Shown one piece after another: positions 15,561-25,905 of a stretch of DNA of 64,000 nucleotides. The notes below the pieces were generated by a model. It ran no database searches. It was not told where the DNA came from and saw only the letters and a program-made list of their open reading frames with translations. The stretch lies in assembly GCA_907165065.1 (NCBI GenBank), contig OU015525.1, positions 5,954,537 to 6,018,536 on the forward strand, given 5' to 3'. The stretch is from Caprimulgus europaeus. Lineage: Eukaryota; Chordata; Aves; Caprimulgiformes; Caprimulgidae. The translations under genes and the position numbers were made by a program. Each line of letters opens with the position of its first letter. Position 1 is the stretch's first letter.

Positions 15561-18104
15561 TGAAAAAAATAATTTAGAATTCTTAACGAGGATGGATGAG
15601 GATGGACTTTTTCAGCCTGACATGTAGGGATAACATCCTTCAGCACAGTGGGGAGGCATGCTGGATGCATTAGTGATACGCTGCCGGTACCATGTCCTAA
15701 GGCAAATGCTGGTGGCAGAAGTACTGAAGCAAGGTTACCTAGAAAAGCAATTTCATGATGTGTTAAACCACCTCTGTGATTGCTACCCAGAAGCTCGTTT
15801 CCATGAGGCTTGCCCATAGGGTTCACAACGCTGTCCAAATTTACTTCCGTAGTCTAAAACCCCAGAAGTGCAAATAAATGTAGGTTCCTTTTCCTGCTAA
15901 GAAGATAAGAGAAAATATTCCTGCAATATGCACATGTATATCACATACAACTGATGGGTGTATTTGACACTGGAGAAAAGGAGGAAAAGTTTGGGGCTTT
16001 GCAGAACTCGAGTGAAATTCTGTCTGCCTAGCAAAGGAGAACTTTTGTAACAGGACTTATAGCAAAACGTGTAAAGACTTTTGTGAAAAAAGGTTACATA
16101 TAAAACATTGATTACCTTTTTCCTTTAAGAAAAGAGGAAAATTATGTTTCTGATACATATAAAAATAATCTTTAAATGCCCTATAAACCGTGTTGAACTC
16201 CAGAAGTTCAGAGCTGTTACATGCTGTAGCTGATTTGTTTCTAAAACTTCCCTCTGGAACCATAAATGAAGGGTAAATTGTAATACATGGGATATTTAAC
16301 CAGGGGAGCAACTTATCTTGGCATGTCATGGGTTATCTGCCACTTAGAGTCTTTGCATTAGAACTCAGTGGCTTTATAAAAGCTCTGCTTTAGTTTAGTC
16401 AAAGTTTATGGACGTGGTTGAGGAAATCTATGTGTGTTGATATGAAGGGGCCAGAGTAGATGTCCACAGTGATACTTTTAAGTCTAAAAGCTGTAATGCA
16501 TGTGTCTGTGGGAAAGTGTTTTGCTAAAATGTATCTGCATTCCTTAGGATTTTTAAATGTGTTTATTTATTTTTATTTTCTACCTGAAGAACCTGTAATT
16601 CTGTGCAATCTATATTTTTGTTACATGTGAGGTTTTAAAGTGGTAAGATTTTCCCTTTGCAAGTCAGCACTCATTCAGAAGTTTGCATGAGCTCTTGCAG
16701 GACTTTGCTTTGTGAGCAGCCACAAATACAAGAACTCTCATCTGTACACATCAGTTCAGCAGGCAAATATGCTTCTCTCTTTCATAATTTTTGTGGTTCT
16801 TGGATGATATGTGAAAAATGACTTGGGCTGTCTGGAACTGGAAGACAGTATCTTGAAAGGGAAGCTTTGGTCCAAGGTTAATCCCAGCTTTTCAGATACA
16901 CATGAAAAATCAGTCAGTGAAAAGTGAGCTGATTTTTGTCTGCTGTCTCTGACTTCTTATTGTCCTACTTGAATACTAGTTTTCTTCCCACAACACTGCT
17001 TTTCACAGAATATTTTCTCTGTTACATTATAACTTTTATTCCACTTCAGACATGATTTCTTTCAGTTCAACCTCTCTTGCTTGCTACTCACTCTTTTGAT
17101 ATTCAGCTAAAAGCAGGAAGTAGTGGTGCTGTTTGTGACAAGACATCCTTGTATCTAAAATACCTATCCTGTGTTTCCGTAGCACACAGACGTCTGCTAT
17201 CACTTTGTGATGCACTCTCATTCCCCAGAGTCTCATTTCCCCTACCCTTCCCTATTATTAAGCATTAGAAATAATAATAATAAATCAGATTAGTCTATTT
17301 ATGTCACACTAATGTGCTCTTCATCAAAACAACACAAATTTTGCTCCCTGCTGTCAACTTTGATTATATAACAACCCTATTATCCTATCATATTTCGTAT
17401 TATCATCAAAGGGAGAAATCAGTTTGATCAGTGAAGCACCAAAATAGATTTGACTGAGCATGCTGTGATACAGAAATGAAAGAGGAAACTTAACAGAACA
17501 ATGCAGGTACAGCTCTCTGTTTGGTCTTCATTGCTGCATAAGGAAGATCCTGACTGATCTAAATAGGGCTGCTTTGCCAGAACTTTGAACACAGAGATGC
17601 TTTACTGGGCTCGTTATAATGGGACAGCTCTAGGAGAAGTGTTTGGATGTTACTTCCAGTTTCCAAAATAGCTTCCTGGCTGTTAATGAATGGAGAAGAT
17701 GTACGGTGACCTTCAGCAATAGTCTTTTGTTTGGACTCCTCTGTAATAGCTCATGAGAACAAAATCAGCCACCTTATTAAAAAAAAAAAAAAAGAAAAAA
17801 GGAAAGTGACCAAGTTAATTTATGGTATTGTAGGTTGTTTCATTAGTTTCCTAGTACTTCAATTGAAGAAATGCCAGGGCAGTAATCAAGATTATTGCGA
17901 ATCAAACCTGAGCAAGGTAATTTTGTGTTTTCTCTGACAGATTTGAAAGCTTTTGTTATGGAAAAAAGCATCATTTGTTCCTAAAAGCTTAAAAAAGAGC
18001 AGTCAGTGGAACCAAGATGGAGAATGAAAATGTTCCAGAATGATTTGGTGTGTGCAGACCAGAGGGCAGAGGCTTGGGTGGAAGTAGCTTTCAGTTGAAG
18101 TTTA
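15561..18104. other. Non-coding stretch, no gene seen
   Basis: Unique AT-rich sequence. The only notable feature is an A-rich run at 17779-17800. ORFs are short and without family resemblance. Confidence 0.55.
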
Positions 18105-18450
18105 TGTCCTCATTTAGCTTTATGTAATATTTCTGTTAATATTAAGATCTAATTAAGGCAGCCATTTAAAATCTTTATGAGGAAGCCAGACCACAGAGAT
18201 GTGTTGGAGTGTGTCCATTACACTAATGTTATGGACTTTTTAATGCATATTTCAACAAGACACTGTTATTGACTGGAAGATTGCACAAATTACAATGAGA
18301 ATCACACCACCACTGCTTTCATCAACTAAAGGTCTATAACACTCACAGACCTGAAAAAGAAATATTACCTTTCTGACCAGCCTGCCTGTCATCTACCTTT
18401 AAAATCAAAGTTTAATTTGTGAACTTCAGAAAGATAAAATGTATGAAAAG
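18105..18450. promoter_or_regulatory. Candidate conserved non-coding element
   Basis: AT-rich unique block with TGTTAATATTAAGATCTAAT, CATTACACTAATG, ATTGCACAAATTACAATG and ATCAAAGTTTAATTTG (a TCF/LEF-like word). There is no repeat or coding character. Low-confidence call from composition. Confidence 0.2.
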
Positions 18451-19174
18451 GATTAGCCATCATAATGATACACCAAAATATAGAATAATAATATTGGACA
18501 TGGAGAAATTGATTGAAGATGGAAGTCACTCAGGGACTCTTATGCTAGTTAATCTGAGCTCAGAGGTTGAATTAAAACCATGAAAACTGATGGTACCCTT
18601 TGCCAAAATGCGGTTTGCAATTATTTAAGGCGTAGATAATGAACATGGCAAAGGAACTCTCACTCAAAAAAGTAGTAGGAGGGCAAAAAGAAAGATGGAA
18701 TGAAATAGATTATTCTCAGCAGCAGGAGTAGTGTTATTTCCAGCTGAAAACACTGTGAGGTGATACAGGAGACTTTTGTGCAAGGATATTTCCTCTGCTC
18801 AGTCAAGGTCTACGCCACAGTGCTTCACTGATTACGGCTGATAAGGAGATTCATGGAGTTCCTGATTCTCCAGTCAGGTTTTTGCTGCTGTCTTCACTGA
18901 AACCAAGACTGTGTTCAGCCAGCCCATCCTGAGCAGTGCTGGTCCCTGTGGTATATCATGTTAGTGATGCTGTTTCCTTTACTGGTGCTCCCTAGTGCAA
19001 GGGCTCAGTAGGATGTAAGCAAACTCTCTCCTTCTCTAAAGCTTGGAGTGACAGGACCTTCCTCTGAATCCAATGGATACTTTACTAAAGCTTAACTTGT
19101 TCATACTGGCCCTAAGTCTTTCATTATACATCAGTATTCCTTTGAGGGAGAAGTCCAACATAAAAAATGGCAGG
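18451..19174. other. Non-coding, no gene seen
   Basis: Unique sequence up to the CR1 copy; nothing recognisable. Confidence 0.5.
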
Positions 19175-19438
19175 AAATGGCAGGAAGATGTGCCAGGGGA
19201 GGATTAGGTTGGACATTAGGAAAGGGTTCGTCACCCAGAGGGTGATGGAGCAATGGAACAGGCTCCCCAGGGAGGTGGTCATGGTACCAAGCCTGACAAG
19301 ATTCCAGAAGCATTTGGCCAACATGTGCCCTCAGACACATGGGCTGAATGTTGGGCTTGTCCTGTGCAGGGACAGGAGTTGGACTTGATGATCCTTGTGG
19401 GTCCCTCCCAACTCACAACATTCTGTGACTCTATGATT
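19175..19438 (+). mobile_element. CR1 LINE, 5'-truncated 3' end
   Basis: Contains the CR1 landmarks 'ggttggacattaggaaaggg', 'atggaacaggctccccaggg', 'ttggacttgatgatccttgt' and ends CATTCTGTGACTCTATGATTCC. The 'ttggacttgatgatccttgtgg' form is a different CR1 subfamily from the 'gatctttaaggtccc' copies. Confidence 0.93.
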
Positions 19439-19734
19439 CCATTAACTGATTTTAGTACAATACAATGAGTCCTGATTTATATTCCTTTACTGCAACTGGA
19501 ATGTGAGCCTTTTTCTATTTACTGCTAGATAAAATATCGGTATCTCAAACTAGTTCTTGCCTTGAACAAATTTTCCTAAACCTAATGGGGAGCAGAAAGA
19601 CCTAAAGAAAACAGACAACCTGTATAATTCATGCAACTGTATTTTGCTTTATGGAATCCAGTCATCCAAAACTCCCTGCTAATTTTAATCTGGAAATACT
19701 ATACCTGGAGCCTTCAGCCTTCACTTGTCTCTCC
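19439..19734. other. Non-coding, no gene seen
   Basis: Unique AT-rich spacer between the CR1 copy and the candidate element at 19735. Confidence 0.5.
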
Positions 19735-20410
19735 TTCTGTGAATATTGTAATTAATTAATATCCCAGAGCCCTCCCTCACATTGCTTTCTGACCATGTAA
19801 GGAGTGCTGCCATACATTAACACCCACAACAGATTGGAGGGCGGGGGAGGAAGGGAAAAGAAATGTTAATGCTGCAATTTTATTGGTAATTAATATCCAC
19901 AATTCCAAGCTGTGTTGTCTTTTAGATCACTTTGAGAAATGCAGAGCAAACAACAGCACAACATTTATCATAGCTGGCTAGTTCACAAGTGGCGCTAGGA
20001 AGTATAATAATTGAAACTGTGCTCTATAATGCATCTCCCTCGTGTGTGAGTTCTGATACCACTCGCCTGGCTTTGATTCATTGTTTATCTGGTCTGTGGA
20101 ACAGCTTGCAGTAATTGCTGTATCCAGAGCACTGTACTTGAGGCTAGAAGAGAGATCCATTTCACAGACGATGGCCCTCCAGCTTTCTCCATATGCCCTC
20201 CCCCCTCTCCTCCCCAGACATTAACTCATTAACTTGCCATTTCATAAATGTATGCTCAGACCCAAGATCACCACATTCTGTACTTCCCCCCCTCATCTAT
20301 TAATGAAAGGCATTATGCTACAGAACCGCACCCTGGGGAAGGAAATGTTCCACTCTAATTACTACTGACAAAAGAAATCTACAGATTGATTAAAAACAAT
20401 ATGCAAGGAA
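19735..20410. promoter_or_regulatory. Candidate conserved non-coding element (strongest by texture)
   Basis: About 680 bases of unique sequence with many developmental-factor-like words: TTGTAATTAATTAATATCC, TTATTGGTAATTAATATCC (two related words about 130 bases apart), AGTAATTGCTG, CATTAACTCATTAACTTG and AGATTGATTAAAA. CA-rich and C-rich breaks separate them. No repeat or ORF explains it. Enhancer function is an inference; conservation and chromatin data would decide. Confidence 0.3.
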
Positions 20411-21079
20411 TCAGATAGGAAATGCAAAGTGCATAAACCTGCATGCGTGAGATCCACTTCTTCCCTGGGTGAGATGCAATTCATTAGCCTGCAAGGAGAA
20501 TTTGGGAGTGTGTTTGTTTGGAAGAAGGCCATCAGAAGAAAGGGCAGCACAAATGACATGAGCAGGCAAAGAGACACAGTGGTTTGGTTCATTGTCTGTA
20601 GATCATTGGTAAGGTCTGTGGTGTGGTTTCAAATTAAGGAAGAGCCATTGGTCTTCTGGGTTTAGTCTGTTTTCTAGTCATCTATCACCTCCCAAGCAGG
20701 AGTGGTCGGAGGTGTGGGACGGATAGTCCATGGAGGAGCCACCATGGATTGTTATTGGTGAGACCACATGACCCATGTTGGCATCAAGCAGGAAGCAGGG
20801 AAAATTGTGTCTTCTAGAGCATCTTCCCTCTACTATTCCCTGATAGAGATCAGTTATACTATCCCTCCTATTGCCTGCCTGCAGTAAATCCTTACTGTGC
20901 CTCAGAAAGACCTGACTGTGGTATCCTTGCACATCTTTGATAGTGTCTTCCCAGAGCTCAGCCATAGAGATGTGTGGGAAAGGCTAAGTTTCTCCAGCTG
21001 GGGTCGGGAGGTCACAATATAGCAAAAAAACCTCTTCGTATTGACTGTGTTTGGACAGTTTCTACATGTCAAAACATAA
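20411..21079. other. Non-coding, no gene seen
   Basis: Unique sequence. ORFs on both strands overlap one another and lack any recognisable domain. Confidence 0.5.
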
Positions 21080-21260
21080 TCAAAATTGACCTTTAGAGAA
21101 ATAACATTAATTCATTATTGCTGGCTCTCCCTACAGCCTGGGTATACAGCTCCTTAATCATAATTATTGTTAAGAGGCTAATTAATCTGATAACAGTATT
21201 TAATTAGATTAACTGAAGTAGAGTGTGTAAATGATTTTGGACTCCCAGAGTCTGAAATTG
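21080..21260. promoter_or_regulatory. Candidate conserved non-coding element rich in TAATTA-type sites
   Basis: Within 180 bases there are ACATTAATTCATTATTG, CCTTAATCATAATTATTG, GCTAATTAATCTGATAAC and TTTAATTAGATTAACTG, i.e. repeated homeodomain cores plus GATA-like TGATAA. No transposon or ORF covers it. Confidence 0.3.
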
Positions 21261-24029
21261 CAAGTCTACAAAATGATTTCCAAAAAGCCTCTTTGGTAAT
21301 TTCACTTCTGACATGGGGATCATGCCATGGCTGTCCTATTGACAAGCATCATCTTGGCACTTTGACTGGAGCTGGTCATGGGAGGATCTGGGGAAAGGAT
21401 TTTAGCTCAGATCAAATAATTCTCACTGAACTAAATAGGTGCTTAAATGTCTTTGTGGAGATTGGCTTGGGGTCTGATTTTGTCTTACCTGTAGAGGACA
21501 GAACCAGTATTGTGTCTTAGAGAGATGGGATGATGCAGATGGGTGGGCAAGGGCCTGTATTTCAGGGCGGAGCATGGTCCTGATACCCATTTGATGCAAT
21601 GGCCAAAGTGTCTCACCTCTGCTGTCTGAGATAGATTATGCTTCTAGGAGGAAGGGTTGCTGTATACATGTCCAAACATGTCTGAACCACCTGGGTAATG
21701 GGGAAGATACAGTTGAGTTTCTGTCTCCCAGGCTGGATTGATGAAGAGACTGATGCTATGGCATATCCTTCTCCCAAACCCTCTCTGAGCAAGGTTTAAA
21801 AAGGCAGAGCAAAAGATTGGGTTTCTTCCTGGCCTCTGGGTGAAGGTGCTGGAGGACACAGCTGATTTCTAACTTGAACAGGGGACAAGAGCTCAGGGCA
21901 GCATTCTCCTTAGGAACCAAGACAAGGAGTGCTGGTGACAGAGCCTTCAGATAGCTTCATAGGCATTTCTTCTGTTTCCTTTAAAGTACGTAGCACATTT
22001 CTCTGATCTCTCTTGATTTGAAGCTTCTCTTCTGAGAGCACCTTCTGAACGGTGAAGTGGGTGAATTGGAGTTTCTTGTTCAGCACACAGCAGTGGGCAG
22101 ATCTTATTATCTTCTTCATGTCAGTCATCCAAATGGATCTGTGGCAGCTCACAGATATTCATCATGGTTGTGGCCACCAGAATCTGTCCAAATTCTCCTG
22201 GTTGCTCTGGCAGCTGTCATTTTGCCAAAAGTTTGACCATTTTCAGCACAGGAGCAAAGACATATATATGAGATCCTTTTAGCAATGCACGGATGTGGAG
22301 GTTTTTTCGTCTTCTCTGTACTTTCATGTTCTCCTGCATTTAAGCTCCAGTTGTTCTACAATGACTTATCTTTCCATGTGACTTCTCTTTTCTTTGAAGA
22401 ATTCCTTGTTGTCACAGACCTTTTCCAGAAAAGATGGATGTCATATTGCTCCTTTTTAGCATATCTTTTCAATTCCCAAAATGGAGAGGTACTGCAGTCA
22501 GGGGCAGTGGTAGGAAATTCCTGTTCATTATTGATACTGTTCCCTTTTTATTGTCCTGGGAAGGTTACTACAGCAGAGTCTGCTGTGGTCACCACCAACA
22601 GAACAGTTTACCTCCTTTTTGATTGCTCAGCTGCATTTAGATTGTGGCAGATACTTTCTGTATAAGTTTTTTGTGCAGGGTTATTATTCAGATATTGGAG
22701 GACAAGTGTACTACCTGCATAACAAGGGAGGAATCCCAGTGTCCAGGTTACAACAGGTAACTCTGTTATCTAGTGGTTGGCTTTATTAAGTAATTTCCTG
22801 GGTACCACTTTCAGCACTACTCTTTTGGACTTTAACAGTAACAAATGGAGTTAATCCACACAAAGTTAGTTTGGGTGTAAGTACTGTTGGGTTGACCTTA
22901 TATGAAAAAAGAACTAGTATGCTTCAGAAAGAGTCCTGTCTACTATAACCTTTTTAACAACTAACTAATAAGCAGAAATTATGAGAGACTGGGTCATTCT
23001 TTAGAATGCAAACCTAATCTTTCTTGCTTTTACAGAATGTAAAATTCCTATAATATGCTGTACAACCAATAATCCATCTGTTCCTTTTTTTGCAAGGTCA
23101 GGAGTGAACTGTGGAAGTAAAAAAAAATGTTTTCTTTTTCCTCTTCCCTTGACTTGTTAAGATTTGTGTGGCTGTTTGTTGCCATTGAGGAGTATTGATT
23201 AAAACTTCTGATCCTAATGATGTGACAGCAAAGGAAATTATTTGGAGCTGGATAGGTCAATGAGGAATGGGAGGGGGGCTTAAAATTTGTTTCCAGTAGG
23301 CCAAAAGAATGTGGATACTGTCTCTTCAAGGTGCAATTTCTTACTTCAACAAACTGTTCATCTATGAGAAACAGGGATAAAAGTGTTCAATTTGGGACCT
23401 AAGGAGTTTATATGGAAATTCTTGGATTTCTTCCAAACACACATACATGTTGAAATTAAATTGTGATTCCTACTTTGGAGACTGAGCCTTTGTGCTCGGA
23501 CAGAAGTGTGTGTGTATGTGTGTGTTTGTGAGTGTGTGTTGATGCTATGTCTCTTTTGGATCTCTTGACACTTTTTGGTGCATTTTTGTACTTCTTTGAA
23601 TGTGCATATGCAGACTTACCGATGGTGTATTGACGGCATTCTAAAGGCCCTCAACAGCCTGAGATAGAGCAAAACTCTCTAAATTTCAACCCTGGTTGAT
23701 ATATTTTCTGTGCAGCACACAGAGCGTTAGGAGCACTGTCATCTAGAAAGAGGAGCTGCTTGGCTGTGGAGACTGCACTGGGAATTTACCTCCTGGAAGC
23801 TGTTTTCTCTGCTCATTTCAGACCTCTAACTTCAACAGTTGTTGAGCTGGTCCTAGCAAAGGAGAAAGAGCAGGTCGTAAGCATTAAGATGTGATTTGTT
23901 AAACCAGTGATAACTTGATTATAAAGAACCAAATTAAAAGACTTTTGTGTTTTCATTTCTTTTTCTGGCCTTCTCCATAATAGGAGAGGTTGCCTTCACA
24001 CATGGCCTTAGAATGCCGTACTGGAGTTA
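21261..24029. other. Non-coding stretch with one GT microsatellite
   Basis: Unique sequence without a recognisable gene. ORFs up to 126 codons show no known domain and no third-codon pattern I can see. The GT tract at 23506-23540 is listed separately. Confidence 0.5.
23506..23540. repeat. Interrupted (GT)n microsatellite
   Basis: GTGTGTGTGTATGTGTGTG followed by two further interruptions (TTTGTG, AGTG). Confidence 0.9.
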
Positions 24030-24030
24030 G

Positions 24031-24445
24031 AATGCAACAACAGTCAAATGAAAATAAGATTTATTGCAGCTTACATAAAGAATGAAAACTGTATCACACA
24101 AATGTTTACAAGTCCAAGTAGACAGCGAACCCCTGTACAATATGTAATTTATGCAAGGGATTGCATCTTTCTTTTGTAATGAATGCACTAAGCAACCCTG
24201 TATATATTTTACAATGTCTTTACAGAGAAAAAAAAAAAAAGAATCATTTACTGTAGTGTTGTAAAATAATGCACTTTTCTAATTTTTTCATTAAAAATCC
24301 TATGGCACGTTTTCAAATGTATATTGTTTCTTTTATATTGAATGTGGAAATGTTAACTTCCTGTAAAATTGCACTACAGAAGTAAAATCCACTGATGGAA
24401 CTTATTTTGTTAAAGAAAAATCCCTTGGCAACCAACAGATGTTTA
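24031..24445 (-). other. Possible 3' UTR and poly(A) site of an unidentified minus-strand transcript
   Basis: On the minus strand an AU-rich segment (24445 down to 24066) leads to AATAAA at 24065-24060, and a TGTTGTTG element follows at 24043-24035, the normal order and spacing of a vertebrate polyadenylation site. The AU-rich part contains a 13-T run, repeated TTGTAAA words and no CR1 or LTR signature. No coding exon was found to its right, so the source gene is unknown; a decayed retrocopy or chance is possible. Confidence 0.3.
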
Positions 24446-24455
24446 TGATTATACG

Positions 24456-24652
24456 ATATGTATGTGTGTGCATGTATGTGTATATAGTGTATATGTAATG
24501 TGTATATATGTATATGCACACACACACATATATCCAGTGATGTGTATATATATAAAATGATATAGGTCCAGATTTATATATGATTGTATTAATATAATAT
24601 CTATAGATTGACAGATATATAGATATGTATATATATTCATACATACACACAA
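24456..24652. repeat. Low-complexity TATG/TA/CA-rich tract
   Basis: Alternating ATGT, TATA and CACA runs over ~200 bases, with GTGTATATATGTATATGC and CACACACACATATATC near the middle. ORFs rich in Tyr, Ile and His overlapping it are artefacts. Confidence 0.9.
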
Positions 24653-25577
24653 GAATCACAATGTACAAACCCAGAAAGGATTACTCATTAAATCTAAGGG
24701 GGGTGGGAGGGGAAGAAAGATGTCATATACAGAAGATATTTTGCATTGCAATAAAAGCTTTTTTGACAAAAGTACGTGCAGAGTGAAGTATGAACCTTCA
24801 TCAAATACCCAACCATGCTGTTCCCAGAAGACTACAGGACAGAATGAGCAAAAAGAAAGTTCTCAGAGGAAGCATAAGAACAGAGTCAGTGCATTGTGGA
24901 CTGGACTTGAGAGCTGTTGAGACTCCTCCCACTTTAACTTTGGGGAGCTGAAGGGCAAGATCTTAGGATACCAAAGTGAACAGCATAACTTCCTGAGTAG
25001 ATCCACATTTCACTCACTAAATTATTAACCTAGTGCTTCCTGGAAAAAGAGGGGAAATGCCTGTATTTGGTTTACGTGGCTGGCAGGTGTTGCTGTGGGG
25101 CACAAACACCATTTCTCATTTAGGATGGAGCGTTGGGCGACTTGTACTGTTGTGGCCACCCAGGTAAGTCACTAGTGAAGCCAGGTACAGGACCTCACTT
25201 TGTCCTTACAGTGTGATTTCTACACACTGCTGCTCAAAGAAGAAATCAAAAAGTTTCAAGAGCTAATATTTCATATTTGAGAAACATCTTACCAATAGGA
25301 AGAATCCCCCCCTTTTTTTTTCTTTTTATTTTTTCCTGATGAATCTGTGGCCAGAAGCTGATCCCAGCTGCACACTGACAGAATGAGAAGTTTTATATTT
25401 CCTTCCAGCAGCCTTGATGAAAGAAAATGTCTACACGAACAGTGAGAATAGTTAACCATTAGAATAAAAAACTGTTTGCAGCAAATTTCCCATGACATGC
25501 AATGATAAAACAGAGACCAACTACCTTGTGCACTCTTACAGGAAGAAACCATTGCTTTAAAGCAGAAAGTACTTTGT
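24653..25577. other. Non-coding stretch containing a consensus splice-donor sequence
   Basis: No recognisable gene. An AATAAA lies at 24750 on the + strand. A 13-codon ORF with a good start context (ATG at 25125, A at -3, G at +4) runs directly into CAG|GTAAGT at 25163/25164, discussed as a finding. Confidence 0.45.
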
Positions 25578-25905
25578 AGAATCACAGAATTGCCTAGACT
25601 GGAAAACACCTTTAAGACCATCGAGTCCAATCATTAACCTCACACTGACAAGTCCCTGACTAACCCATGTCCCTCAGCACTATGTCTACATGACTCTTCA
25701 ATCCCTCCAGGGATGGGGACTCCACCACTGCCCTGGGCAACCTCTTCCAATGCCTGAGAACCCTTTCAGGAAAGAAATTCTTCCTCACATCCAATCTCAA
25801 CTGCCCTTGGTGCAACTTGAGGCCATTTCCTCTTGTCCTGCCACTTGTTAACTTGGTTGAACAGACTGACTCCACCTCTCTACACCCTCTTTTCAGGAAG
25901 TCACT
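25578..25905 (-). mobile_element. CR1 LINE fragment, reverse orientation
   Basis: Begins with the reverse complement of the CR1 tail (TAGAATCACAGAATTGCC) and continues with 'cctttaagaccatcgagtcc', 'ccctccagggatggggactc', 'ctgccctgggcaacctcttc' and 'cttcctcacatccaatctca', the complement of the CR1 3' ORF end and UTR. An overlapping minus-strand ORF of 89 codons (25660-25929) is a remnant, not a gene. Confidence 0.93.

Noticed and set aside
19981-19998. CTCF-like word TTCACAAGTGGCGCTAGG
   Set aside because: Aligned to the CTCF core it has wrong spacing between the CAC and GGCGC parts and mismatches at key positions.
24313-24668. Minus-strand Tyr/His/Ile-rich ORFs
   Set aside because: Products of the TATG/CA low-complexity tract.
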